From: Escherichia coli
GTDB taxonomy: Bacteria; Pseudomonadota; Gammaproteobacteria; Enterobacterales; Enterobacteriaceae
NCBI RefSeq assembly: GCF_036503815.1
Contig: NZ_AP027764.1
Location: forward strand, 2,728,001-2,792,000
DNA length: 64,000 bases
Reading direction: 5' to 3'
Positions 27,217 to 35,845 of this stretch are shown here, piece by piece. How positions within the stretch are numbered: the stretch's first letter is position 1; each line of letters starts with the position of its first letter. The notes below the pieces were generated by a model. That model saw only the letters and a program-made list of their open reading frames with translations. It was not told the DNA's origin and searched no databases. Position numbers and translations under genes: made by a program.

Positions 27217-27234
27217 CAAGTGGCGAATTTCATC

Positions 27235-28212
27235 ATGGCAGAATACAAAGATAATTTACTCGGTGAGGCGAACAGCTTTCTCGAAGTGCTGGAACAGGTT
27301 TCGCATCTCGCACCGCTGGACAAACCGGTGCTCATCATCGGCGAGCGCGGCACAGGTAAAGAGCTGATTGCCAGCCGTCTGCATTATCTCTCCTCCCGTT
27401 GGCAGGGGCCGTTTATTTCCCTTAACTGCGCGGCGTTAAATGAAAATCTGCTGGATTCCGAACTGTTTGGTCACGAAGCGGGCGCGTTTACCGGTGCGCA
27501 AAAACGTCATCCAGGGAGATTTGAACGTGCCGACGGCGGTACGCTATTTCTTGATGAACTCGCTACGGCACCGATGATGGTACAGGAGAAATTATTGCGC
27601 GTGATTGAGTACGGTGAACTGGAGCGCGTTGGCGGCAGCCAGCCATTACAGGTGAATGTGCGGTTGGTATGCGCGACGAATGCCGATCTCCCGGCGATGG
27701 TCAATGAAGGTACTTTTCGCGCTGACCTGCTCGACCGGCTGGCTTTCGATGTAGTGCAACTGCCGCCCCTGCGCGAGCGCGAAAGCGACATTATGCTGAT
27801 GGCAGAACACTTTGCCATTCAGATGTGTCGGGAAATCAAGCTGCCTCTGTTCCCGGGTTTTACGGAGCGCGCCAGAGAAACATTGCTGAATTATCGCTGG
27901 CCGGGAAATATTCGTGAATTGAAAAACGTGGTGGAACGTTCGGTGTATCGCCACGGCACCAGCGATTATCCGCTTGATGACATTATTATTGATCCCTTTA
28001 AACGGCGTCCGCCTGAAGACGCTATCGCCGTTTCAGAAACCACCTCGCTTCCAACGCTGCCGCTGGATTTACGTGAGTTTCAGATGCAGCAGGAAAAAGA
28101 GTTGCTGCAACTCAGTTTGCAACAAGGGAAATATAACCAGAAGCGCGCGGCTGAATTACTGGGGTTAACCTATCATCAGTTCCGCGCGTTGTTGAAAAAG
28201 CACCAGATTTAG
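27235..28212 (+). CDS. pspF: sigma-54-dependent activator PspF
   Basis: PspF (325 residues) is the enhancer-binding AAA+ protein that activates the psp promoter; PspA inhibits it directly. It lacks an N-terminal receiver domain. Walker A is GERGTGKE (about 35-42), the sigma-54-contacting loop GAFTGA is present (about 83-88), Walker B is GGTLFLDELA, and the C-terminal Fis-type helix-turn-helix is QKRAAELLGLTYHQFRALLKKH. The start is the ATG at 27235 (MAEYKDN); a GTG five codons upstream at 27220 is in frame but lies over the enhancer. It is divergent from pspA. Confidence 0.96.
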   Translation: MAEYKDNLLGEANSFLEVLEQVSHLAPLDKPVLIIGERGTGKELIASRLHYLSSRWQGPFISLNCAALNENLLDSELFGHEAGAFTGAQKRHPGRFERADGGTLFLDELATAPMMVQEKLLRVIEYGELERVGGSQPLQVNVRLVCATNADLPAMVNEGTFRADLLDRLAFDVVQLPPLRERESDIMLMAEHFAIQMCREIKLPLFPGFTERARETLLNYRWPGNIRELKNVVERSVYRHGTSDYPLDDIIIDPFKRRPPEDAIAVSETTSLPTLPLDLREFQMQQEKELLQLSLQQGKYNQKRAAELLGLTYHQFRALLKKHQI

Positions 28213-28232
28213 CGAAGTTGGGCAATACAACT

Positions 28233-28313
28233 TGCCGGATGCGGCGTGAACGCCTTATCCGGCATACATAATCAATACGTCGTTTGCAGGCCTGATAAGC
28301 GCAGCGCATCAGA
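28233..28313. repeat. BIME (two REP units) between pspF and puuE
   Basis: The first unit, starting TGCCGGATGCGGCGTG and ending CGCCTTATCCGGCA, is a near-perfect REP palindrome; a second inverted unit is GCCTGATAAGCG / CGCATCAGA. The pair sits between convergent 3' ends, so it probably protects both transcripts from exonucleases. Confidence 0.88.
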
Positions 28314-28331
28314 CATTATTGCGTTGGGCTA

Positions 28332-29597
28332 TTAATCGCTCAGCGCATCCTGCAATATTTTCATTGCCGCATCGAATTGCGCATCCGGGATGGTCAGCGG
28401 ATACAGGAAGCGAATCACGTTGCCGTATGCGCCACAGGTCAGCAGGAGCAGCCCCTGCGCCAGCGCGCGTTGCTGGATTTTCTGTGCAATCGCCGCTGAC
28501 GGCTCGCCCGTTTGCGGATCGTTAAACTCTGCCGCAATCATCGACCCCAGACCGCGTACCGCCGCGATGGCCGGAACGCTTTCTTTGGCATCAATCAACG
28601 TATTTGTCAGACGCTGGCCCAGTTGATTAGCGCGTTCACAGAGTGATTCTTTGTCGATAATGTTGAGCACCGCGTGCGCGGCAGCCACCGCCAGCGGGTT
28701 CCCGGCGTAGGTACCACCAAGCCCGCCCGGCGCGGGCGCGTCCATAATATTCGCGTTACCGACCACGCCCGAAAGCGGCATCCCGCCCGCGAGGCTTTTC
28801 GCCATCGTCATTAAGTCCGGCTTATCGGCGTAGTGATCCATGGCAAACAGTTTACCGGTACGCGCAAAGCCGCTTTGCACTTCATCGGCAATCATCACAA
28901 TACCGTGCTCGTCGCACAGGCGGCGAATGGCGGCAACCAGCTCTTTTGGCGCAACGTTGAAACCGCCTTCGCCCTGCACCGGTTCGAAAATAATCGCCGC
29001 CACCTGCTTCGCTTCAATGTCCGATTTAAACAAGCGTTCGATGGCATCGAGGGAGTCCTGCGTTGAAACGCCATGTAAATCTGACGGATAAGGTACGTGA
29101 TACACCGAACCGGGGAACGGGCCGAAGCCGATTTTGTACGGCGCGACCTTTCCGGTCAGCGCCATGGTCATATATGTACGACCGTGGAAGCCGCCGCTAA
29201 ACGCAATCACGCCAGGGCGTCCGGTATGGGCGCGGGCGATTTTCACCGCGTTCTCCACCGCTTCCGCACCGGTGGTGAAGAACGCAGTTTTAGCCTGCCC
29301 GCTCACCGGGGCAAGGGCGTTGATTTTCTCCGCCAGGGTGACGTAGCTTTCGTACGGCACAATCTGATACGCCGTGTGGGTAAACTGTTGCAATTGCTGC
29401 TCCACCGCCGCGACCAGATCAGGGTGGCGATGCCCGGTATTCAGCACCGCAATGCCTGCGGCGAAATCGATATATTCGTTGCCCTCTACATCCTTCAGCG
29501 TGGCGTTTTCTGCCGACTGGGCGAAGAAGTTACACATCACGCCAACCCCGCGTGGGGTAGCAGAAAGACGACGCTGATGGAATTCATTGTTGCTCAT
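28332..29597 (-). CDS. puuE: 4-aminobutyrate aminotransferase PuuE
   Basis: PuuE (421 residues) is a class-III PLP-dependent aminotransferase that transfers the amino group of GABA to 2-oxoglutarate, giving succinate semialdehyde and glutamate, in the putrescine pathway. The cofactor lysine lies in MTMAKSLAGGMPLSGV (near residue 267), the class signature begins VMIADEVQSGFARTG, and the phosphate-binding turn is TTGAEAVENAVK. It follows puuB by 37 bases on the same strand and is the last puu gene before the BIME. Confidence 0.96.
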   Translation of the reverse strand: MSNNEFHQRRLSATPRGVGVMCNFFAQSAENATLKDVEGNEYIDFAAGIAVLNTGHRHPDLVAAVEQQLQQFTHTAYQIVPYESYVTLAEKINALAPVSGQAKTAFFTTGAEAVENAVKIARAHTGRPGVIAFSGGFHGRTYMTMALTGKVAPYKIGFGPFPGSVYHVPYPSDLHGVSTQDSLDAIERLFKSDIEAKQVAAIIFEPVQGEGGFNVAPKELVAAIRRLCDEHGIVMIADEVQSGFARTGKLFAMDHYADKPDLMTMAKSLAGGMPLSGVVGNANIMDAPAPGGLGGTYAGNPLAVAAAHAVLNIIDKESLCERANQLGQRLTNTLIDAKESVPAIAAVRGLGSMIAAEFNDPQTGEPSAAIAQKIQQRALAQGLLLLTCGAYGNVIRFLYPLTIPDAQFDAAMKILQDALSD

Positions 29598-29634
29598 GTT
29601 TCACACCTTTTGACTCTTCACTGTTAATCGGAAA

Positions 29635-30915
29635 TTAAACGCCCAGACGATCGCGCAGGCTGTAATAAGCCGCGCCCATCGCGGTAAATGGCACGCGCAG
29701 CGTGCGCCCGCCGGGGAACGGGTAATGCGGCAGATTGGCGAAGGCGTCGAAGCGTTCGGCGTCACCGCGCAGCAGTTCAGCAATCAAACGCCCGGCAAGA
29801 TGGGTACAGGTGACGCCGTGGCCGCTGTAACCCTGCATGTAATAGATGTTGGTATCAAGGCGACCGAACTGCGGCATGCGCGACAAGGTCAGCAGGAAGT
29901 TGCCCGTCCAGCGGTAATCAATTTTCACGCCCTTCAGCTGCGGGAAGGTTTTCAGCAGTTTCGGCACAACAAGACGCTCAACGTCATCCGGGTCGCGCGC
30001 GCCGTAGACCACGCCCCCGCCGTACAGCAGGCGGTTATCGGCAGTCAGGCGGTAGTAATCAAGAAGATAGTTACAGTCTTCCACACAGTAGTTTTTCGGG
30101 ATCAGCGAACGGGCTAAATCTTCCGACAGCCGCTCGGTGGTGATCACCTGCGTGCCGCACGGCATGCTGCGTTTCGCCAGTTCCGGCTCTACTTTATCGC
30201 CCAGATACGCATTCCCGGCGACAATCACATACTTCGCCGTCACCTGACCATTGGCAGTCCGCACCACGGCTGGCGTGGTGTGCTGGATCTGCGTCACGGC
30301 GGAAAGCTCATACACGCGCCCGCCGTTCAGGCGGATGGCATCGGCTTCACCAATGGCGAGGTTTAGCGGATGAATATGCCCACCGCTGTGATCCAGCAGC
30401 GCACCAGTGTAGCGATCGCTGGCGACCTCGCGGCGAATAGCGTTGGCGTCCAGCAGCTCCAGCTGTTTATTGCCGTAGCGTTCCCAGTTCTCTTTCTGCT
30501 CTTCGAGTGTGGCGAGTTGTTTATCATTCATCGCCACAAACAGGCCGCCGGGGCGATAGTCGCAGTCAATCTGATAACGTTTGATACGTTCGCGGATGAT
30601 CTCGCCACCCTCGAACATCATGCTGCCGAGCATACGGGCGGTATCCATGCCGTAGCTTTTTTCGATAACGTCGATGTCGCGGCTGTAGGAGTTCACAAGC
30701 TGCCCGCCGTTGCGTCCGCTTGCGCCGAAGCCGATGCGTGAGGCTTCAAGAACCACCACGTCAAAGCCCGCTTCCGCCAGATGCAGCGCGGAGGAAAGCC
30801 CGGTATAGCCGCCGCCGACCACGCAAACGTCGCAGGAAATCGACTCATTCAGCGTGTCGAATGGCGCGTATTTATTCGCACTGGCGGCGTAATAACTGCT
30901 GGTATGTTCGGTCAT
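29635..30915 (-). CDS. puuB: gamma-glutamylputrescine oxidase PuuB
   Basis: PuuB (426 residues) is an FAD-dependent DAO-family oxidase that converts gamma-glutamylputrescine to gamma-glutamyl-aminobutyraldehyde with release of ammonia and peroxide. The dinucleotide-binding motif VVGGGYTGLSSALHLAE lies at about 33-49, GASGRNGGQLVNSY is the family signature, and the C-terminal FAD contact is YMQGYSGHGVTCTHLAG. It starts one base after the end of puuC on the same strand, so they are co-translated. Confidence 0.95.
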   Translation of the reverse strand: MTEHTSSYYAASANKYAPFDTLNESISCDVCVVGGGYTGLSSALHLAEAGFDVVVLEASRIGFGASGRNGGQLVNSYSRDIDVIEKSYGMDTARMLGSMMFEGGEIIRERIKRYQIDCDYRPGGLFVAMNDKQLATLEEQKENWERYGNKQLELLDANAIRREVASDRYTGALLDHSGGHIHPLNLAIGEADAIRLNGGRVYELSAVTQIQHTTPAVVRTANGQVTAKYVIVAGNAYLGDKVEPELAKRSMPCGTQVITTERLSEDLARSLIPKNYCVEDCNYLLDYYRLTADNRLLYGGGVVYGARDPDDVERLVVPKLLKTFPQLKGVKIDYRWTGNFLLTLSRMPQFGRLDTNIYYMQGYSGHGVTCTHLAGRLIAELLRGDAERFDAFANLPHYPFPGGRTLRVPFTAMGAAYYSLRDRLGV

Positions 30916-30916
30916 T

Positions 30917-32404
30917 TCAGGCCTCCAGGCTTATCCAGATGGTTTTCAGTTCGGTGAATTTTTCAAGGGCGTGCAGGGATTTGTCGCGACCGTTGCCGCT
31001 CTGCTTATAGCCGCCAAACGGCACGGTCATATCACCGTCGTTGTAGTTATTGACGAAGACGGAACCGGCTTTCAGGCGGCGACTCATGCGGTGCGCGCGG
31101 GAGAGGTCGCGTGTCCATACCGCCGCGCCAAGTCCGTACTGGCTGTCGTTGGCAAGCTGTAGCGCCTGTTCTTCTGATGTGAAACGCGTGACCACCAGCA
31201 CCGGACCGAAAATCTCTTCGCGGCTTAAGGACGCATTCGGGTCTACATCCACAAAGATGGTCGGGCCGATGGCGGCAGCCAGCTCGGCGTTACGGCCATC
31301 CAGCAGCAGTTGCCCTTTGCTTTCGCCTTCCCGAATAAAGCTATGGACCGAGTCGGCGTGGGCGCAGTCGATTAAGGTGCCCATAGTGGTTGCGGGATCA
31401 AGCGGATGCCCCGGCTGCCAGTTTTGCGCCTGCTGTTTTAACAGGTCTAAGAATTCATCGGCGATGCTCTCTTCCAGCAACAGGCGCGTTCCGGCGATAC
31501 ACACCTGCCCCTGGTTGTAGAAGATGCCTGCTGCGGTGGCGCTTGCCGCCTGTTGCAAATCCGGGCAGTCGGCGAAAACGATGTTGGCGCTTTTGCCGCC
31601 CGCTTCCAGCCAGACGCGTTTCATGTTGCTGTCGCCCCCGTCCTTCAGCAGCTGTTTCCCGGTGCGGGTTGAGCCAGTAAAGGCAATGGCATCGATATCG
31701 TTATGGCGCGAAAGCGCCTGCCCGGCTTCATGACCAAAACCCGTCACCACGTTCAACACACCATCCGGCAGACCTGCTTCTTTCGCCAGCCCGGCGAGAC
31801 GAATCGCACTGAGCGGTGATTTTTCAGACGGTTTTAGAATCACGCTGTTTCCCGCCGCCAGCGCCGGGCCGAGTTTCCAGCAGGTCAGCAGCAGCGGGAA
31901 GTTCCACGGCACAATGGCGGCAATCACGCCGACCGGTTCACGCACGATCATCGCCAGCTCATGGCTACTGGTGGTCGCCACTTCGCCATACACTTTGTCG
32001 ATTGCTTCGGCGTACCAGCGAATGGCGCGCGCCGCGCCGGGAATATCATCACGCAGACTGTGACGAATCGGTTTGCCGGTGTCGAGAGTTTCCAGCAGTG
32101 CCAGCTCTTCAGCGTGGGCTTCCATTAAATCAGCGAGTTTATTCAGCACCGCTTTACGTTTTGCCGGGGCAGCCTGCGACCAATCGCCGCGTTCAAATAC
32201 GTTGCGTGCTGCGCTCACCGCACGGTCGATATCGACGCTCTTGCCGCGGGCAATTTTCGCCAGCGGTGCCTGGGTGACCGGATCAACGGTTTCAAAAATT
32301 TCATTTTCCGCCGCAGCAGTATATTCACCGTTAATAAATAAGCGGGTTTCAATGGCGAGACTTAACGCTTTATCCTGCCAGTAAGCCAGATGATGAAAAT
32401 TCAT
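30917..32404 (-). CDS. puuC: gamma-glutamyl-gamma-aminobutyraldehyde dehydrogenase PuuC
   Basis: PuuC (495 residues) is an NAD(P)-dependent aldehyde dehydrogenase that oxidises gamma-glutamyl-gamma-aminobutyraldehyde to gamma-glutamyl-GABA; it also acts on other aldehydes. The family motifs are complete: VPWNFPLLLTCWK, the nucleotide loop FTGSTRTGKQLL, the general base in WLEAGGKSANIV, and the catalytic cysteine in NQGQVCIAGTR (near residue 302). The ATG at 32404 (MNFHHLAYW) is the K-12 start; the frame is open for 32 more codons but that stretch has no family similarity. puuR lies 149 bases upstream on the same strand. Confidence 0.95.
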   Translation of the reverse strand: MNFHHLAYWQDKALSLAIETRLFINGEYTAAAENEIFETVDPVTQAPLAKIARGKSVDIDRAVSAARNVFERGDWSQAAPAKRKAVLNKLADLMEAHAEELALLETLDTGKPIRHSLRDDIPGAARAIRWYAEAIDKVYGEVATTSSHELAMIVREPVGVIAAIVPWNFPLLLTCWKLGPALAAGNSVILKPSEKSPLSAIRLAGLAKEAGLPDGVLNVVTGFGHEAGQALSRHNDIDAIAFTGSTRTGKQLLKDGGDSNMKRVWLEAGGKSANIVFADCPDLQQAASATAAGIFYNQGQVCIAGTRLLLEESIADEFLDLLKQQAQNWQPGHPLDPATTMGTLIDCAHADSVHSFIREGESKGQLLLDGRNAELAAAIGPTIFVDVDPNASLSREEIFGPVLVVTRFTSEEQALQLANDSQYGLGAAVWTRDLSRAHRMSRRLKAGSVFVNNYNDGDMTVPFGGYKQSGNGRDKSLHALEKFTELKTIWISLEA

Positions 32405-32553
32405 TATGACTCCTGTTTCACGTGTATCAGATATATGCAGTTTGTGAACGTCAGGGCGCAGAGATCCCCGGGCCGCATGCCCGTTTATTTCTGGCGACAT
32501 TCTTTATGGATTGCCGGGCGCATTGCGCTTACCCGGCTTACAGAACAAAAAGA

Positions 32554-33111
32554 TTAAAACGTGGTGGGCGTATGGGCGCTGATAATTCGGCAAATACCTG
32601 CCGACGTATTACTGAAACTGTGCGGGATGCCGGTATTAATGGCATAACTTTGCCCCGCGACGAGGTGGTAATCCTGACCATTAATCGTCAGAACAATTTC
32701 ACCTTCCAGTACAGTGCCTATTTCCTCACCCTGATGCTTAATTCTTTCCCCAGTGGTTGTGCCCGGCTGGTAAGTTTCAAAGATCATCGCCAGCGTGCGA
32801 TTCGGGTTACCGTTATGAACCAGCTTCATTGACACACCCTGACTGCCCATCTCAATTAAGTCGTCCTGATTAATGACGACCTGTGGCTCATCAGGTTTTT
32901 CCGGCTCGGAAAAGAATTCCGAGAGTGACAGACCATACACCTTCAGCAGCTTTTGTAGCGTACTGATGGCAGGGCTGACTTTATCCTGTTCTATCGTACT
33001 GATAGCACTGTGAGTCAGCCCGGAGAGTTCGGCGGCACGACGTTGTGAAAGCCCCTGCTGCTGGCGGATTTCCGACAAGCGTTTTCCTGGCGCCAGTCCC
33101 TCATCACTCAT
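32554..33111 (-). CDS. puuR: putrescine-responsive repressor PuuR
   Basis: PuuR (185 residues) represses the puu genes and is released by putrescine. An XRE-type helix-turn-helix occupies about residues 8-65 (LSEIRQQQGLSQRRAAELSGLTHSAISTIEQ) and a C-terminal cupin domain about 105-180 (GEEIGTVLEGEIVLTINGQDYHL). It lies between puuD and puuC on the same strand; 26 bases separate it from puuD. Likely operator sites are seen in the puuD-puuA gap. Confidence 0.96.
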   Translation of the reverse strand: MSDEGLAPGKRLSEIRQQQGLSQRRAAELSGLTHSAISTIEQDKVSPAISTLQKLLKVYGLSLSEFFSEPEKPDEPQVVINQDDLIEMGSQGVSMKLVHNGNPNRTLAMIFETYQPGTTTGERIKHQGEEIGTVLEGEIVLTINGQDYHLVAGQSYAINTGIPHSFSNTSAGICRIISAHTPTTF

Positions 33112-33137
33112 ATTTGCATTTCCTTAAACTGTAGTGG

Positions 33138-33902
33138 TCAGAGTCGCTGTTTTTCAGCGATATGGTGCTGACAAGCGGTGATAAAGCCCTCGAACAATAT
33201 ACGCGAAAGCGCGTACTCGCTACTGTTCCATTCCGGGTGCCACTGTACGCCCAGCGCAAAAGGATGATTGATGACGCTAACCGCCTCAACTAAGCCATCC
33301 GGCGAGCGAGCTTCAACACGCAACCGTGGGCTAACGACCTTCGCCCCTTGTCCATGCAGAGAGTTTACCCAAAAGTTGCTACATTCAGGTAACAACGCAG
33401 ACAGCAATCCCCCCTCTTCAACCTGAACTTCATGCGACGGTGCATATTGCTGTTCCACCGGCAGTTCGGGATCTTCCCGATGTTCCAGCAATTCAGGCTG
33501 TTCACACAGCTTGCGATGCAACGAACCACCGGTTGCCACCACCAGTTCCTGTAAACCCCGGCAGATGGCGAAAATGGGGATGCGCCTTTCGAGTGCGGCA
33601 TTAATTAACGCCATGCTCAGAAGATCACGCCCGGGATCGGCGTCAGGCTCATCGCCGTTTTCACCATATAGGTGCGGCTGCACATTGCTGGGACTACCAG
33701 GAAGATAAATACCATCGAGTTTCGGCAAAAGTTGTTCAAGTAATGACGGTTCCGCCAGCGCATGTGGCAGCGCAATGGGCAAGCCGCCTGCGTGGATGAT
33801 GGCATTCAGGTACTTTTCTTGCAGAGTCTGGGTCGCATGACCCTTAAGCCTGTTCCTGCACATTACGACACCGATAACCGGATTGTTCATTATATTTTCC
33901 AT
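33138..33902 (-). CDS. puuD: gamma-glutamyl-GABA hydrolase PuuD
   Basis: PuuD (254 residues) is a class-I glutamine amidotransferase-like peptidase (C26) that hydrolyses gamma-glutamyl-GABA to glutamate and GABA. The nucleophile cysteine is in PIFAICRGLQEL (near residue 114), and the catalytic His-Glu pair is in LGVQWHPEWN. The start is ATG 33902 (MENIMNNPVIG), with a GTG four codons upstream as the alternative. It is the first gene of the minus-strand puu unit and is divergent from puuA. Confidence 0.95.
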   Translation of the reverse strand: MENIMNNPVIGVVMCRNRLKGHATQTLQEKYLNAIIHAGGLPIALPHALAEPSLLEQLLPKLDGIYLPGSPSNVQPHLYGENGDEPDADPGRDLLSMALINAALERRIPIFAICRGLQELVVATGGSLHRKLCEQPELLEHREDPELPVEQQYAPSHEVQVEEGGLLSALLPECSNFWVNSLHGQGAKVVSPRLRVEARSPDGLVEAVSVINHPFALGVQWHPEWNSSEYALSRILFEGFITACQHHIAEKQRL

Positions 33903-33960
33903 GCTCAATCTCACAAAGTGGACTAAATTATCGCCATTACTGCGCTTTAAATGACCTTTA

Positions 33961-33975
33961 TGTTCAATATTTTTT
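33961..33975. promoter_or_regulatory. likely PuuR operator near puuD
   Basis: TGTTCAATATTTTTT resembles the reverse complement of the PuuR consensus (TGTTCATTATATTTT) with two differences. It lies 58 bases upstream of puuD, in the shared regulatory gap with puuA. Confidence 0.5.
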
Positions 33976-34055
33976 CAATCTAGCAGCGGGTTTTCATTTT
34001 TGCAAACTCAATTTAACATTTGACAAACATTTAGTTTGCATACAGATTCGAATGG

Positions 34056-34070
34056 TGGTCATTATATTTT
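34056..34070. promoter_or_regulatory. likely PuuR operator near puuA
   Basis: TGGTCATTATATTTT differs by one base from the reverse complement of the PuuR consensus as I remember it. It lies 43 bases upstream of the puuA start. Confidence 0.6.
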
Positions 34071-34113
34071 ACGCTTTGATAACGAGCGGAAAACAAACCA
34101 AAGGCGAAGAATC

Positions 34114-35532
34114 ATGGAAACCAATATCGTTGAAGTAGAAAACTTTGTTCAGCAGTCAGAAGAGAGGCGGGGTAGCGCCTTTACGCAGGAAGTGAAACGC
34201 TACCTGGAGCGCTACCCAAATACGCAATATGTTGATGTTTTACTTACCGATCTGAATGGTTGTTTTCGTGGGAAACGTATTCCTGTTTCAAGCCTGAAGA
34301 AGCTCGAGAAAGGGTGTTATTTCCCGGCCTCGGTGTTTGCAATGGATATTCTGGGCAACGTAGTAGAAGAAGCGGGCCTGGGTCAGGAAATGGGCGAGCC
34401 GGATCGTACCTGTGTTCCTGTTCTCGGTTCCTTAACCCCTTCTGCTGCAGATCCTGAGTTTATCGGTCAGATGCTCCTGACCATGGTCGATGAAGATGGC
34501 GCTCCCTTTGACGTTGAGCCGCGGAACGTTCTCAACCGCCTGTGGCAGCAGCTACGCCAGCGCGGCTTGTTCCCGGTCGTAGCGGTAGAGCTGGAGTTCT
34601 ATTTACTGGATCGCCAGCGCGACGCTGAAGGGTATCTGCAACCGCCCTGCGCGCCCGGCACCGATGACCGCAATACACAAAGTCAGGTTTACTCCGTTGA
34701 TAACCTCAACCACTTCGCCGACGTGCTCAATGATATTGATGAGCTGGCGCAGTTACAGCTGATTCCGGCAGATGGCGCGGTCGCCGAGGCCTCGCCAGGT
34801 CAGTTTGAAATCAATCTTTACCATACCGATAACGTGCTGGAAGCTTGCGATGATGCGCTGGCACTAAAACGCCTGGTGCGTCTGATGGCAGAAAAGCATA
34901 AGATGCACGCCACTTTTATGGCGAAGCCGTATGAAGAGCACGCGGGCAGCGGGATGCATATCCATATCAGTATGCAAAATAATCGTGGCGAGAACGTGCT
35001 TTCTGACGCGGAAGGCGAAGATTCGCCGCTGCTGAAAAAGATGCTCGCCGGGATGATTGACCTGATGCCGTCATCAATGGCGTTGCTGGCACCAAACGTG
35101 AACTCGTATCGCCGCTTCCAGCCGGGGATGTATGTACCGACGCAGGCGTCGTGGGGCCATAACAACCGCACCGTCGCCCTGCGTATTCCCTGCGGCGATC
35201 GCCATAATCACCGCGTGGAATATCGCGTGGCGGGTGCCGATGCCAACCCGTATTTGGTGATGGCAGCGATTTTTGCCGGTATTTTGCATGGCCTTGATAA
35301 CGAACTGCCATTACAGGAAGAAGTCGAAGGCAACGGGCTGGAACAGGAAGGCTTACCCTTCCCGATTCGCCAGAGCGATGCCCTGGGTGAGTTTATCGAG
35401 AACGATCATCTACGCCGCTATTTAGGTGATCGCTTCTGCCATGTGTATCACGCCTGTAAAAATGATGAGCTGTTGCAGTTTGAGCGCCTCATCACAGAAA
35501 CAGAAATTGAGTGGATGCTCAAAAACGCGTAA
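34114..35532 (+). CDS. puuA: glutamate-putrescine ligase PuuA
   Basis: PuuA (472 residues) joins glutamate to putrescine using ATP, the first step of the Puu pathway. It has the glutamine synthetase fold: an N-terminal beta-grasp (YVDVLLTDLNGCFRGKRIP) and the catalytic barrel with VELEFYLL, ASPGQFEINLYHTDNV, the metal/ATP loop HAGSGMHIHISM, and the NRTVALRIPCG segment. The ATG at 34114 (METNIVEVENF) has AAGGCGAAG upstream; the frame is open 26 codons more, but those cross the operator region. puuP follows about 300 bases downstream on the same strand. Confidence 0.96.
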   Translation: METNIVEVENFVQQSEERRGSAFTQEVKRYLERYPNTQYVDVLLTDLNGCFRGKRIPVSSLKKLEKGCYFPASVFAMDILGNVVEEAGLGQEMGEPDRTCVPVLGSLTPSAADPEFIGQMLLTMVDEDGAPFDVEPRNVLNRLWQQLRQRGLFPVVAVELEFYLLDRQRDAEGYLQPPCAPGTDDRNTQSQVYSVDNLNHFADVLNDIDELAQLQLIPADGAVAEASPGQFEINLYHTDNVLEACDDALALKRLVRLMAEKHKMHATFMAKPYEEHAGSGMHIHISMQNNRGENVLSDAEGEDSPLLKKMLAGMIDLMPSSMALLAPNVNSYRRFQPGMYVPTQASWGHNNRTVALRIPCGDRHNHRVEYRVAGADANPYLVMAAIFAGILHGLDNELPLQEEVEGNGLEQEGLPFPIRQSDALGEFIENDHLRRYLGDRFCHVYHACKNDELLQFERLITETEIEWMLKNA

Positions 35533-35834
35533 TACCCCTTACGGGGTTGTTTCATCGGCCTGAGCGGAGCCAGGCCTGACATTTGCTGGTAATCCAGACA
35601 TTTCCCGGATGTCGCGTTATGGAGCGCAGGCGGCAACGGGCTTCCGTTAACGATTAAGACTGTGACGAGGAAATGAGATGATGCCGATGATTAAATCCCC
35701 GCATGGCGAGGGAGGCTGCGTATGCGCCCCTCCTGCGACTGACTGGACTCCGCCCCCTTTGCTTCCCTTGCTAAACAGGTTTGATTTCAGGTCGACACGA
35801 CCGCAAACCTTATTACGCAGGGGAGGCAGCAATT
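35533..35834 (+). other. 302-base gap between puuA and puuP
   Basis: The gap opens with a short hairpin (ACCCC TTAC GGGGT, 35534-35547, followed by TGTTT), a likely weak terminator or attenuator after puuA. A GC-rich stretch follows. The second half contains a possible 55-codon leader reading frame (separate entry) that runs into the puuP start. I see no REP element. A puuP promoter is expected here but I cannot place it with confidence. Confidence 0.6.
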
Positions 35835-35845
35835 ATGGCTATTAA
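35678..35845 (+). CDS. possible leader peptide overlapping the puuP start
   Basis: A 55-codon frame starts at ATG 35678, seven bases after GAGG (35667-35670), a reasonable ribosome site. It begins [14 protein letters not shown], contains a Pro-Pro-Pro run ([11 protein letters not shown], prolines 25-27) of the kind that stalls ribosomes without EF-P, and stops at 35845, eleven bases inside puuP in another frame. I do not recognise the peptide. A regulatory uORF controlling puuP translation is an inference; it may equally be a chance frame in a GC-rich leader. Confidence 0.3.
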
